A stretch of 64,000 nucleotides of DNA from Arcobacter siniprincipis. GTDB lineage: Bacteria; Campylobacterota; Campylobacteria; Campylobacterales; Arcobacteraceae. The notes under the pieces are model-generated. The model saw nothing but the letters and a program-made list of their open reading frames with translations. It was not told the origin of the DNA and searched no databases. A program made the position numbers and the translations under genes. Below, in pieces: positions 22,868 to 32,300 of the stretch. Location: contig NZ_CP182343.1 in the NCBI RefSeq assembly GCF_048571125.1, positions 310,001-374,000 on the forward strand. Direction: 5' to 3'. The stretch's first letter is position 1. Each line of letters starts with the position of its first letter.

Positions 22868-22976
22868 ATCACTTAGACAATATCTATATCAACTAATAAT
22901 TCTATTAACTCATTTTTTAAAGGTCTTTTTAACTATAATAACATTTCAAAAAAATTATATAATTATATAGGATATT

Positions 22977-23756
22977 ATGTTGGAAAATGAAATCAATAAA
23001 GATATAGCTACAACCTTCTTAAAAGGACTTAGTGTTATTGAAGCCTTTGACCACGAAAATCCTAGCATGACACTAACTGATGTTGCAAAAAAAGTTAATA
23101 TTACTCGTTCAAGCGCAAGAAGATTTTTACTTTCTCTTGAATCTTTAGGTTATGCAACTCAAAATGATAAACTTTTTTCTCTTACTCCTAAAATTATAAA
23201 TTTAGGTTATAGTTATTTTGCTTCATTATCATGGACAGACTTAGCCTATAAATATGTAAAAATGGTCGTAAAAGAGTGCAAATTGTCTTGTGCAGTTTCT
23301 ATTTTAGATGGAGAAAATATTACTTGTATTATGAGAGTAAATTCTTCTAAAATTTTAAAAGGTGGTATTCATGTAGGTGGTAAATTACCTGCACCATACA
23401 CTGCAACAGGAAGACTGTTTATGGCAGAAATGAATGATAAAGAATTGCGTGAATACTTAACAAAAACTCCTTTGCAAAGATATACTTCCAAAACAATCAC
23501 AGATCCTAATAAACTTTTTGAAAAAATCAAATCAGAAAGAAATCAACCCTATCAAGTAATAGAAGAAGAGTTAGAAGATGGCCTTTTAGCTATTGCTGCT
23601 CCAATTTATGACTCTCACCATAAAATTCTTGGCTGTATGACTATTGGTACTTATATGAGTGAGGAAAATGCTAAATACTTAAAAGAGTATGTATTACCTA
23701 TGTTAATTGATGCAGCAAATAATGCTACTGAAGCAATAGTACTTTTAAAACACTAA
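22977..23756 (+). CDS. IclR-family transcriptional regulator
   Basis: 259 aa. A winged helix-turn-helix at residues about 12-75 (MTLTDVAKKVNITRSSARRFLLSLESLGY) precedes the IclR effector-binding domain with GGKLPAPYTATGRLF and a final LPMLIDAANNATEAI helix. It resembles the PcaR/PobR group that controls catabolic operons. It lies directly before the tricarboxylate transporter operon and probably regulates it. Confidence 0.9.
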   Translation: MLENEINKDIATTFLKGLSVIEAFDHENPSMTLTDVAKKVNITRSSARRFLLSLESLGYATQNDKLFSLTPKIINLGYSYFASLSWTDLAYKYVKMVVKECKLSCAVSILDGENITCIMRVNSSKILKGGIHVGGKLPAPYTATGRLFMAEMNDKELREYLTKTPLQRYTSKTITDPNKLFEKIKSERNQPYQVIEEELEDGLLAIAAPIYDSHHKILGCMTIGTYMSEENAKYLKEYVLPMLIDAANNATEAIVLLKH

Positions 23757-23914
23757 AATTTAATTCATAATCCTTTTAACACATTTTATTCTACTTTCTT
23801 TTGTAAATATTTTAATATATTTATAAAATCTATTTTTCTTATTTTTTAGATAAATTTAGAAGTTACTATATTTAGGCTATTTTGGACATAAAAATCTATT
23901 TTTCTTTTAAAAAT

Positions 23915-23948
23915 GTTCATTTATCGAACTTTTGCAAATTAAGCGAAC
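23915..23948 (+). promoter_or_regulatory. Candidate IclR operator before tctC
   Basis: GTTC-ATTTATC-GAAC (23915-23929) is an inverted repeat similar in form to PcaU/PobR-type sites, and CGAACTTTT is repeated directly at about 23925 and 23944. It lies 50-80 bp before tctC. The rest of the 240-bp gap (23757-23996) is AT-rich promoter DNA with no gene. Confidence 0.45.
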
Positions 23949-23996
23949 TTTTATTTTGCCAATGTTATAGTTTCTAATCACAATAAAGGAGTGAAA

Positions 23997-24968
23997 ATGA
24001 GAAAATTTGATTATTTATCAAAAATGATATTAAGTGCAGCTGCTTTTTTAGCATTAACTGCAACTGTTGCTCTGGCAAAGTATCCAGATAGACCGATTAC
24101 AATGATTGTTGCTTATAGTGCTGGGGGTGGTACTGATATAGCAGCAAGAACCCTTGCCCCATATATTGAAAAATATATTGGAACATCAATTACTGTTATA
24201 AATAAAGCAGGTGCTGGGGGACAAATTGGTTTTACAGAGCTTGCTCATTCAAAACCAGATGGTTATACAATTGGATTTATTAATACACCGAATGTATTAA
24301 CAATCCCAATTCAAAGAAAAACTAAATATTCTTTAAAAGATTTAGCACCAGTTGCTAATGTTGTCTATGATCCAGGTGCTTTTTCTATGCTTGCAACTAG
24401 TAAAATTAAGACTTTAAAAGATCTTATTGCCTTTGCAAAAGAAAATCCAGGTGCTGTAACTTATGGAACTACAGGAATAGGTTCAGATGATCACTTAGCA
24501 GCTTTACAATTTGAAAGACAAAATGGAATTGTAATGACTCATATTCCATATAAAGGTAATAACAAAGTAAGAGCTGCATTATTAGGTGGACATATCATGA
24601 TGGCAAGTATGAATATAAGCCAGTCAATTGATGACTTTAAAGATGGGAAAATAACAATATTTGGACAAATGTCAGAAAAAAGATGGGAAGGAGCACCTCA
24701 AATCCCTACTTTTAAAGAACAAGGGTTTGACATAATTATGGGTTCAGATAGAGGTATAGGTGCACCAGCAGGAATAGATCCAAAAATTGTTTCAACAATT
24801 TCTGATGCTGTTGCTAAAGCAATAGCTGATCCAGAATTTCAAGAGAAAGCAAAAAAACAAAGTCTTCCTTTAACATATATGTCAGCTAAAGAGTTTACAG
24901 AGCATTTAGAAAAATCAGAAAAAAACTTTCAAAAAATTTGGGATGAAACCCCTTGGGCCAAAAAATAG
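23997..24968 (+). CDS. tctC: Tripartite tricarboxylate transporter binding protein
   Basis: 323 aa from ATG 23997; GTG 23991 is in frame but sits directly on the GGAG, so ATG is preferred. Signal peptide (ILSAAAFLALTATVALA) followed by a Bug/TctC domain with PITMIVAYSAGGGTDIAAR and GFINTPNVL, HIPYKGNNKVRAAL. Captures carboxylate-type substrates in the periplasm for TctAB. The actual ligand is unknown. Confidence 0.92.
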   Translation: MRKFDYLSKMILSAAAFLALTATVALAKYPDRPITMIVAYSAGGGTDIAARTLAPYIEKYIGTSITVINKAGAGGQIGFTELAHSKPDGYTIGFINTPNVLTIPIQRKTKYSLKDLAPVANVVYDPGAFSMLATSKIKTLKDLIAFAKENPGAVTYGTTGIGSDDHLAALQFERQNGIVMTHIPYKGNNKVRAALLGGHIMMASMNISQSIDDFKDGKITIFGQMSEKRWEGAPQIPTFKEQGFDIIMGSDRGIGAPAGIDPKIVSTISDAVAKAIADPEFQEKAKKQSLPLTYMSAKEFTEHLEKSEKNFQKIWDETPWAKK

Positions 24969-24977
24969 TTTTTTTAC

Positions 24978-25004
24978 AATAGAAGATATTTAATATCTTC
25001 TATT
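24978..25004 (+). terminator. Attenuator hairpin between tctC and tctB
   Basis: AATAGAAGATAT-TTA-ATATCTTCTATT, a perfect 12-bp stem, lies in the 62-bp gap after tctC. No T-run follows. Such hairpins often set binding-protein mRNA above permease mRNA by blocking 3' decay or stopping part of transcription. Confidence 0.55.
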
Positions 25005-25030
25005 ATTACTTTAAATTTAGGGGAAGGGAA

Positions 25031-25504
25031 ATGATAAAGAAAATTTATTTAGAAATTATTATATCAATAAGTTTGGTAGGAATATGCTTAGCGGGATTAA
25101 TATTTGAAGTAAGTACTTATAGTGGAACATCATCAATTATGCCTTATGGTGTATTAACTATAGCAGGTGTGCTTTCGTTATTTTGGTTTATTCAATCAAT
25201 TTTAGAATTAAGAAAAACTCAAGTATTAGAAAAAGATGTATTTGAAGGTAGTATTGAAAGTAAAAGATTTTTTGTATTTTTTTGTATTACTTTAATATAT
25301 GTAATTGGTATTACCTTAATTGGATTTTTTACAGCAACAATTATTGCCATACCAATTATATCTATAAGTATGGGATATAGAAGTTTGGTGGGAATTGCTG
25401 TCACAACAGTTTTATTTACTGCAATTATATTTATTGTATTTAGTTTATTTTTAAAAGTTCCTCTTCCTCTTGAGATTTGGAACAAATTATTGGGGGCTTC
25501 ATAA
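25031..25504 (+). CDS. tctB: Tripartite tricarboxylate transporter small membrane subunit
   Basis: 157 aa with four predicted membrane helices (about 7-27, 37-55, 80-100, 118-142), the TctB build. RBS AGGGGAAGGG. Its TAA overlaps the tctA ATG (TAATG), so the two are translationally coupled. TctB is the poorly conserved small subunit of the transporter. Confidence 0.85.
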   Translation: MIKKIYLEIIISISLVGICLAGLIFEVSTYSGTSSIMPYGVLTIAGVLSLFWFIQSILELRKTQVLEKDVFEGSIESKRFFVFFCITLIYVIGITLIGFFTATIIAIPIISISMGYRSLVGIAVTTVLFTAIIFIVFSLFLKVPLPLEIWNKLLGAS

Positions 25505-27006
25505 TGGATATTTTAAATCATATTTTGGCAGCTATTCCATTAGTCTTTACAGTAGAAGTTTTTATAGCAATGATTGTTGGTACAACTATTGGGATTGCAG
25601 TAGGGGCATTACCAGGACTTTCTGCGACAATGGGGATTGCGGTACTTATTCCTATTACATTTACAATGCATCCTTTGACTGCATTAGGAATGATTGCAGG
25701 TATTTATAATGGTGCCATGTATGGTGGTTCTATTCCTGCAATTTTGTTAAGAATCCCTGGAACTCCAGCGGGTGTTGCAACTGTATTTGATGGTTACCCA
25801 ATGGCGCAACAAGGAAGAGGACCTTTGGCTTTAAATATTTCATTGGCTTCTTCTGCCATAGGTAGTGGGTTTAGTGCAATTGCCTTATTACTTTTAGCTC
25901 CACCTTTAGCATCAATTGCCATAAATTTTGGTCCTGCTGATTATTTTTGGTTGGCATTGTTTGGACTGACTACTATTTCTGTATTGATGAGTAATAATCC
26001 AGTAAAAGGTTTGTTAAGTGCTTGTTTTGGATTAGTTGTAGGTATGGTAGGGATTGATTTTACAACAGGAGATCAAAGATTTGTATTTGATACAACTGAA
26101 CTACTAGGAGGAGTTAATATAATTATTATATTAACAGGTCTTTATGCTATTCCTCCAGCAATAGAATTAGCTATAAAATCTAGTTCAGCAGATGCCAATG
26201 GACTTAAACTTGAACAAAAGAAAGAGAACTTTCGTTGGCTTTCATTGACAATGGTTTGGTTAAAGTCTTCTGCTATTGGTATTGTAATAGGGATTATTCC
26301 AGCATTAGGTGGAAATGTAGCTGCTTTATTAGCTTGGAATGAACAAAGACGATCAGATAAAGATAAATCAAAATATATGAATGGGGCACCAGAAGGTGTT
26401 GCAGCAGCTGAATGTGCAAATAATGCAGATACAGCAGCTACACTAATTCCTGCAATTACACTTGGAATTCCAGGAAATGCAGTTGCAGCAGTTATTCTTG
26501 GAGCTTTATTGGTTCATGGATTAAGACCTGGACCTGATTTATTTACTGAAAATGGTGATATTGTATATGGCTTTATGCTTACTATGTTTATAACAGCTAT
26601 TCTAATGTTTGTTATAGGTAGAATCGGCGCAAAAGCTTATATCCATGTATTAAAATTACCCTCAGCCTTATTAGCACCAATGATATTATCATTGACTTTA
26701 ATTGGAGTGTATGCAGTACATAATAGCATGTTTGAAGTAGGGTTAATGTTGTGTTTTGGGTTAATCGGATTTATAATGGAAAAATTATCAATTCCAACTG
26801 CACCTGCTGTACTTGCAGTAATTCTTGGACCAATGGCTGAAGAGTCATTGAGAAGAGCGATGTTAATATCAAGAGATTCAATCGGGTATTTATTTCAAAG
26901 TTATATTTCATGGATTATTATTGCAATGATTGCAATTACACTTATTACACCTATATTGAAATATTTTAGAAATAGATCTAAAAAAACTATAATTAATGAA
27001 GAGTAA
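25504..27006 (+). CDS. tctA: Tripartite tricarboxylate transporter large permease
   Basis: 500 aa from ATG 25504 (MDILNHILAAIP); an in-frame ATG at 25477 lies within tctB and is less likely. Family motifs: TIGIAVGALPGLSATMG, GAMYGGSIPAILLRIPGTP, and later ALGGNVAALLAWNEQ and AAAECANNADTAATLIP-type segments around LGIPGN. About 11-12 membrane helices. Sodium- or proton-coupled uptake with TctB and TctC. Confidence 0.93.
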   Translation: MDILNHILAAIPLVFTVEVFIAMIVGTTIGIAVGALPGLSATMGIAVLIPITFTMHPLTALGMIAGIYNGAMYGGSIPAILLRIPGTPAGVATVFDGYPMAQQGRGPLALNISLASSAIGSGFSAIALLLLAPPLASIAINFGPADYFWLALFGLTTISVLMSNNPVKGLLSACFGLVVGMVGIDFTTGDQRFVFDTTELLGGVNIIIILTGLYAIPPAIELAIKSSSADANGLKLEQKKENFRWLSLTMVWLKSSAIGIVIGIIPALGGNVAALLAWNEQRRSDKDKSKYMNGAPEGVAAAECANNADTAATLIPAITLGIPGNAVAAVILGALLVHGLRPGPDLFTENGDIVYGFMLTMFITAILMFVIGRIGAKAYIHVLKLPSALLAPMILSLTLIGVYAVHNSMFEVGLMLCFGLIGFIMEKLSIPTAPAVLAVILGPMAEESLRRAMLISRDSIGYLFQSYISWIIIAMIAITLITPILKYFRNRSKKTIINEE

Positions 27007-27009
27007 TAA

Positions 27010-27645
27010 ATGAATAATGATAAGTTAAAAAAACTAGAAAATATAGCAACAACCTTAATTAGTGATACTCGTTCGAGAATGTCAGGAATTGTTGGATTAA
27101 AAAGAATAGATAGTGGTTTTAGAACTGTGGGGCGTGCTTTTACAATAAAGACGCGACCCTCTGATAATCTTGCTATTTATGAAGCTCTTACAAAAGTAAA
27201 GCCAGGTGATTTTTTAGTAGTAGAATCTGGTGATAATTGTACTAATGCTCTTGTAGGAGAATTAATAACTTTACAATTAGAAAAATTAGGTGGTGTGGGA
27301 ATTATTGTTGATGGGGCAATCAGAGATTATGACAAACTACATGCTTCTACAACTTTGGCATGTTATGCTAGAGGAATATCACACAAAGGACCATTTAAAA
27401 CTGGACCTGGTTTTTTAAATGTTCCAGTAAGTATTTGTGGACAAATAGTAAATCCTGGAGATATTGTTGTGGCTGATGATGATGGAATTGTTACTTTTCC
27501 AGAAGAAGAATTAGAGGCAGTTTTATTAGCAGTCCAAGAGAGAATAAAAATAGAAGAAAAAGTCATGGATGAAATAAATACAACACCTCATTCAATGGTA
27601 TGGATTCAAGATATTATAAATGTAGCAAAAAGTACTAGTAAATAA
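27010..27645 (+). CDS. RraA-like aldolase/decarboxylase family protein
   Basis: 211 aa. RraA fold motifs: SDTRSRMSGIVG, GRAFTIKTRPSDNLAIYEAL, DFLVVESGD, GGVGIIVDGAIRDYDKL with the R-D that binds substrate and metal, and NPGDIVVADDDGIVTFP. In catabolic clusters this family acts as HMG/CHA-type aldolase or oxaloacetate decarboxylase, rather than as RNase E inhibitor. Located 3 bp after tctA in the same operon. Confidence 0.87.
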   Translation: MNNDKLKKLENIATTLISDTRSRMSGIVGLKRIDSGFRTVGRAFTIKTRPSDNLAIYEALTKVKPGDFLVVESGDNCTNALVGELITLQLEKLGGVGIIVDGAIRDYDKLHASTTLACYARGISHKGPFKTGPGFLNVPVSICGQIVNPGDIVVADDDGIVTFPEEELEAVLLAVQERIKIEEKVMDEINTTPHSMVWIQDIINVAKSTSK

Positions 27646-27671
27646 AAGTTAAATCTTAGGAGTAAATAATT

Positions 27672-28958
27672 ATGAATGATAATTTAAAAAATGGAGAACT
27701 ATTTGATATTGAATTATTGAAAAAAATAAGAAAAAAGTTTTCACATATAAATATTGATCCTAAATCAAAAGAAAAAAGACTTTTCTTTGATAATTCTGGC
27801 GGAGCTTTTAGATTAAAAGCTGCCAGTAAAGTATTTAAATACATCGATGAGTACCCAGATTGTCCAGAGCATGGAAATAAAACTGCAAAATGGTTGATGG
27901 AAATACAAGAAAAAGGATATGAGTCAATTAAAACTATGTTAAATTTTGATTCAGGAAGTATTATTACTTCATATACTGCATCAACTGTTATGTTTAATAT
28001 GATAAGAGCAGTGATTGAAAATGTTGCAGGAAAAAATATTGTTACGACTGCTTTAGAACATCCTTCTTCTTATGATGCTGTAGTAAGTTATGCAAATAAA
28101 AATAATAAAGAAGTAAGAGTTGCTAAAACAAACCCCAAAACAGGTGGAGTAGATGTCCAAGAGATAGTGAAACTTATTGATAAAAACACTTCTCTTTTAG
28201 TATTTATGTATGCTTCAAATATATCAGGAGCCTTATTAGATGCTCAAAAAATAGTAAAAGAGTGTAGAAAAATAAAGCCAGACCTTTTTATCATAGCAGA
28301 TGCTGTTCAACATGCACCCCATGGAATAATTGATATAAAAAAAGTTCCTGTAGATGGTCTAAATTTTGCACCTTATAAGTTTTTTGGTCCAAGAGGTTTT
28401 GGAGTGGGATATGCTTCTAAAAGATTAGCAAAACTCTCACATGATAAATTAATAGCAAAGCCAGAGGATTTCTGGGAATTGGGAAGTCCATCTCCATCAC
28501 ATTTTGCAGCTTTAACAGAAGTACTTAATTATGTTTGTTGGATAGGTAAGCATTATTTAAAAAGTAAAAATAAAAGAGAACTTTTTGAAGAGGGAATGAC
28601 TCGTATAAAATTACATGAAAGAGCATTAATGTATTTTATGTTAGAAGGAACTTCAAAAACACAAGGATTAAGAAGTATTAATGGAGTAAAAGTTTATTTA
28701 GACTGTGAAGATTTAAGAAAAAAAGATTTTATCATGGCAATTGGTTTTGATAAGTTAGGATTTAAAAAAGCAGTAAAAGAGTATGAAAAACAAGGGGTGA
28801 TTACATTTGAAAGAGTTATTTCTAGTCCATATTCTTCTCGTATGCTTGAATCCTTTGATTTAAAAGGAAGTATAAGAGTTTCTCCTCTTCATTGTCATAG
28901 TTTAAAAGATATAGAAAAATTCTTAAAAATCACAAGAAAAATTTCTCAACTATTATAA
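27672..28958 (+). CDS. Class V aminotransferase (PLP enzyme)
   Basis: 428 aa. SufS/NifS-like class V fold: FFDNSGGAFRL at the N-terminus, ALEHPSSYDAVVSY, ADAVQHAPHGIIDIKKVPVDG, and FAPYKFFGPRGFGVGY, in which the Lys should bind PLP. No Cys-containing desulfurase loop is evident. With RraA and TctCBA it suggests breakdown of an imported amino or keto acid; substrate unknown. Confidence 0.85.
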   Translation: MNDNLKNGELFDIELLKKIRKKFSHINIDPKSKEKRLFFDNSGGAFRLKAASKVFKYIDEYPDCPEHGNKTAKWLMEIQEKGYESIKTMLNFDSGSIITSYTASTVMFNMIRAVIENVAGKNIVTTALEHPSSYDAVVSYANKNNKEVRVAKTNPKTGGVDVQEIVKLIDKNTSLLVFMYASNISGALLDAQKIVKECRKIKPDLFIIADAVQHAPHGIIDIKKVPVDGLNFAPYKFFGPRGFGVGYASKRLAKLSHDKLIAKPEDFWELGSPSPSHFAALTEVLNYVCWIGKHYLKSKNKRELFEEGMTRIKLHERALMYFMLEGTSKTQGLRSINGVKVYLDCEDLRKKDFIMAIGFDKLGFKKAVKEYEKQGVITFERVISSPYSSRMLESFDLKGSIRVSPLHCHSLKDIEKFLKITRKISQLL

Positions 28959-28967
28959 TAGAGATCC

Positions 28968-29237
28968 TTAATATTTGATTTGAAATTCACCACTATATAA
29001 AGCACCAATTGAGCTCTGCTTTATATGGCTTATTTTACTATGTTGACTACCACTTTTTAATATAGTGATAAATTCATTTAATCTATTCTCTTTGCAAGTT
29101 ACAACAGCTTCAACATCTCCATTGGCTAAGTTTTTAATGTAACCACTAAATTTAGCTCTATTGGCATTGGTTGTTACACTTTTTCTATAAAATACACCTT
29201 GTACTTTTCCACTTATTATAAATTTGTAGCTTTTCAT
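28968..29237 (-). CDS. acyP: Acylphosphatase
   Basis: 89 aa, the standard size. Catalytic loop GKVQGVFYRKS contains the phosphate-binding Arg, and the second catalytic residue is the Asn in GYIKNLANGDVEAV. Hydrolyses acyl phosphates in the cytosol. Converges on the aminotransferase gene with a 9-bp gap, and is divergent from the histidine kinase. Confidence 0.93.
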   Translation of the reverse strand: MKSYKFIISGKVQGVFYRKSVTTNANRAKFSGYIKNLANGDVEAVVTCKENRLNEFITILKSGSQHSKISHIKQSSIGALYSGEFQIKY

Positions 29238-29359
29238 TAGTATTTACTTTATTCAAGAATTTTGTTTTTAGAGTATAACCTTATTCTTGATATTTTCTAT
29301 TTAACTTATAAAGATAACCTTGAGTTTAAAATTACAAAAAAATCAGGTAAAATTAAGTT

Positions 29360-32300
29360 ATGAAAAAAATATCAAATAAATTAAAAGAATTCTTTTTTAT
29401 ATTTTTATTATTCTCCTTTATATTAGCTTTTGTAAATATTATTGTAGAAAAATTCTTTTTTTTAGATAATGTTCAAAAAATAGCTATGGGAGTTGCTTTA
29501 AACAAAGTAAAAGAGAGAGAACACACTTTACAGGAATTTTTAAATGAATCAAAACATTTAATAATATTTCTTAGAAAAATAAAAGCCTTCAATGATTTTT
29601 TGGAAAATAGCAATTCAAAAAATGAAGTAGAAGAGATATTTTTAAAATATATTCAAAGCCACAAAAGGTTTATGCAAGTTCGATATATTGATAAAAATGG
29701 TTTAGAAAGAATAAGAGTACAAAGAGATAAGCAGAACAGTATTTCTTATAAAGTTTCAAATGAAAAACTCCAAAATAAAGCCAATAGAGATTATTTTATT
29801 ACTTCAAAAACAAAACCTTTGGAAGAAGTCTGGTTTCCAAAGATTGATCTAAATATAGAAAATAATGAAATTGAAATTCCATTTAATCCCACTCTAAGAG
29901 TAATTTTACCTGTAAAATATAAAAATAAATTTGATGGTATTATAATTATAAACTATTTTTTTAACGAATTTCTAAATGATTTTATGAATACTTCCTTATA
30001 TGATATGATTCTTTTTGATGGAAAAGGCTTTCCTTTAGTACATTATGAAAAAGATAAAAGTTGGGGTTTTTATAGTTCTGGGATGTATAATATTTCACAA
30101 GAGTACCCAAAAGATTATAAAAGAATTTTAGGCAATGAAATCATTGTAACTAACACTTATGTTTCAAAAAAGATAGAGACATCTATGTCTGATAATTTAT
30201 TCTTAGTATTAAAATTAAAACAAAAGTATATAGAAGAACAAAATAAAAATTTAGCATATAAATATACTATTATTTCTACTTCTATAGCTATTCTTACATT
30301 TCTTTTAACATTAATTTTAATTAAATTATTTGGGGATAGATTATTTAATCTAAAAGAAATCTCACAACTTAATAATAATTTACAAACAGTATCAAATATT
30401 GCAAAGGTAGGCTTTTGGGAAGTTGATTGGAAAACAAATAAAATTACTTTTAGTGATGAACTTTATAATATCTTTGAAATAGAAGATAAAAGTACTGTTA
30501 TTACTTTAGAAAAACTTTTTACATATTTTCCTACAAATATGTTAAACGAATATAAACAGGAGATAGAAAATTCTATAAATGAAAAAAGGGAATACTTTAT
30601 CACTCAATCAATTATTACCGAAAAGGGTAATATAAAATATCTTCAAAGAAGAGGTAAACACTATTTTAATCATAACTCAGAGCTTATAAAATCTGTTGGA
30701 AGTAGTTATGATATAACAGAACAATATTTATCTGAAAAAAAGTATAAAGATTTGTTAGATTATGCATCAGATGGTATTCATATTTTAGATAAAGAAGGAA
30801 ATATTGTAGAATTTAGTCAATCTTTTGCCAAAATACTTGGATATACGAATGAAGAGATGTGGGAATTAAATATTGTAGATTGGGATATCTTTATTTTAGA
30901 AGTAGAGGTAAAAAATAGAATAAAAGAGCTAATAGATTTTCCAAGTTCTTTTGAAGCAAAACATAAAAGAAAAGATGGCTCGATTATTGATGTTCAAATC
31001 AATGCAAAAGGAATAGAAATAAATGGAGAAGAATACCTTTATGCTTCCCAAAGGGATATAACAAAACAAAAAAAACTAGAAAAAGAGATTCTTAGTGAGA
31101 AAGATTTTATTTCAACTATTATTGATAATGCAAATGCAATTATTGCAGTAATTGATAATACTGGAAGAATGATTAAGATAAATAAATATGCCCAAGATTT
31201 TGTAGGATATACAGAAGAAGAAATAAGCAGTGAGCCATATTTTTGGTCAAGATTTCTACCAAAAGAAAAAGAACAAAATGTTTTAGAAATAGTAAAAAAA
31301 GCAAATAAAGGTGAGATAGTAAAAAACTTTAAAAATAGTTGGATTTCTAAAGATGGCGAAGAAAAAGTATTTGAATGGTCAAATATGCTTGTTCAAAAAG
31401 CTGATGGAAGCATGGATTATATTGCTACTATAGGAATAGATGTCACAGAAAATAACAAATTATTGGAAGAATTAAAAGGCGCTAAAAAAAATGCAGAAAA
31501 AGCCAATGTAGTAAAATCTGAATTTTTGGCAAATATGTCACATGAAATAAGAACTCCTATAAGTGGAGTAACTGGGCTTATATCTCTTATATTAGATATG
31601 CCATTAGAACCACTGCAAAGAGATTATTTAAAGAAAGCAAAAAGATCTTCAAATGCCTTGTTGAGTATTATTAATGATATTTTAGATTATTCAAAAATTG
31701 AAGCTGGAAAATTAGATATCATTGAGCAAGATTTTAGTTTAGAAGAAATTTTTAAAAATATTTCCAATCTTTTTGGATATGAAACATATAAAAAACAACT
31801 AGAATTTACTTTTGTATTAGATGGAGATATCCCTTCTTTAATAATTGGGGATTCTCTTCGATTAACACAAATATTAAATAATCTTGTGGGAAATGCTATA
31901 AAGTTTACTGAAAATGGATATATTGCATTAAAAAGTGAAATAAAAGAGATAAATGAAGATGAGGTTATTTTAAAATTTTGTATTGAAGATACGGGCATTG
32001 GGATAAGTAAAGAAGGTCAAAAAAAGCTTTTTAATACCTTTGAACAACTTGATACTTCAAATAAAAGAAAATATAGTGGCTCAGGATTAGGACTTTCTAT
32101 TACTAAACAATTAATTGAACTTATGCATGGAAAGATTTGGGTTGAAAGTGAAGAAAGCATTGGTAGTAAGTTTTATTTTGAGATAAAGTTTAAATATATC
32201 AAGAAGTTTTACAAAAAGAAGAAAAATAAAGCTGTCAATAATGACAAATTTTTGATTATTGATGATAATAAAATAGAAAGTGAGTATATAAAAAACATAT

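Noticed and set aside
25477..25503. Longer tctA start at 25477
   Set aside because: It lies fully in tctB; the TAATG junction at 25504 and family N-terminus support the shorter protein.
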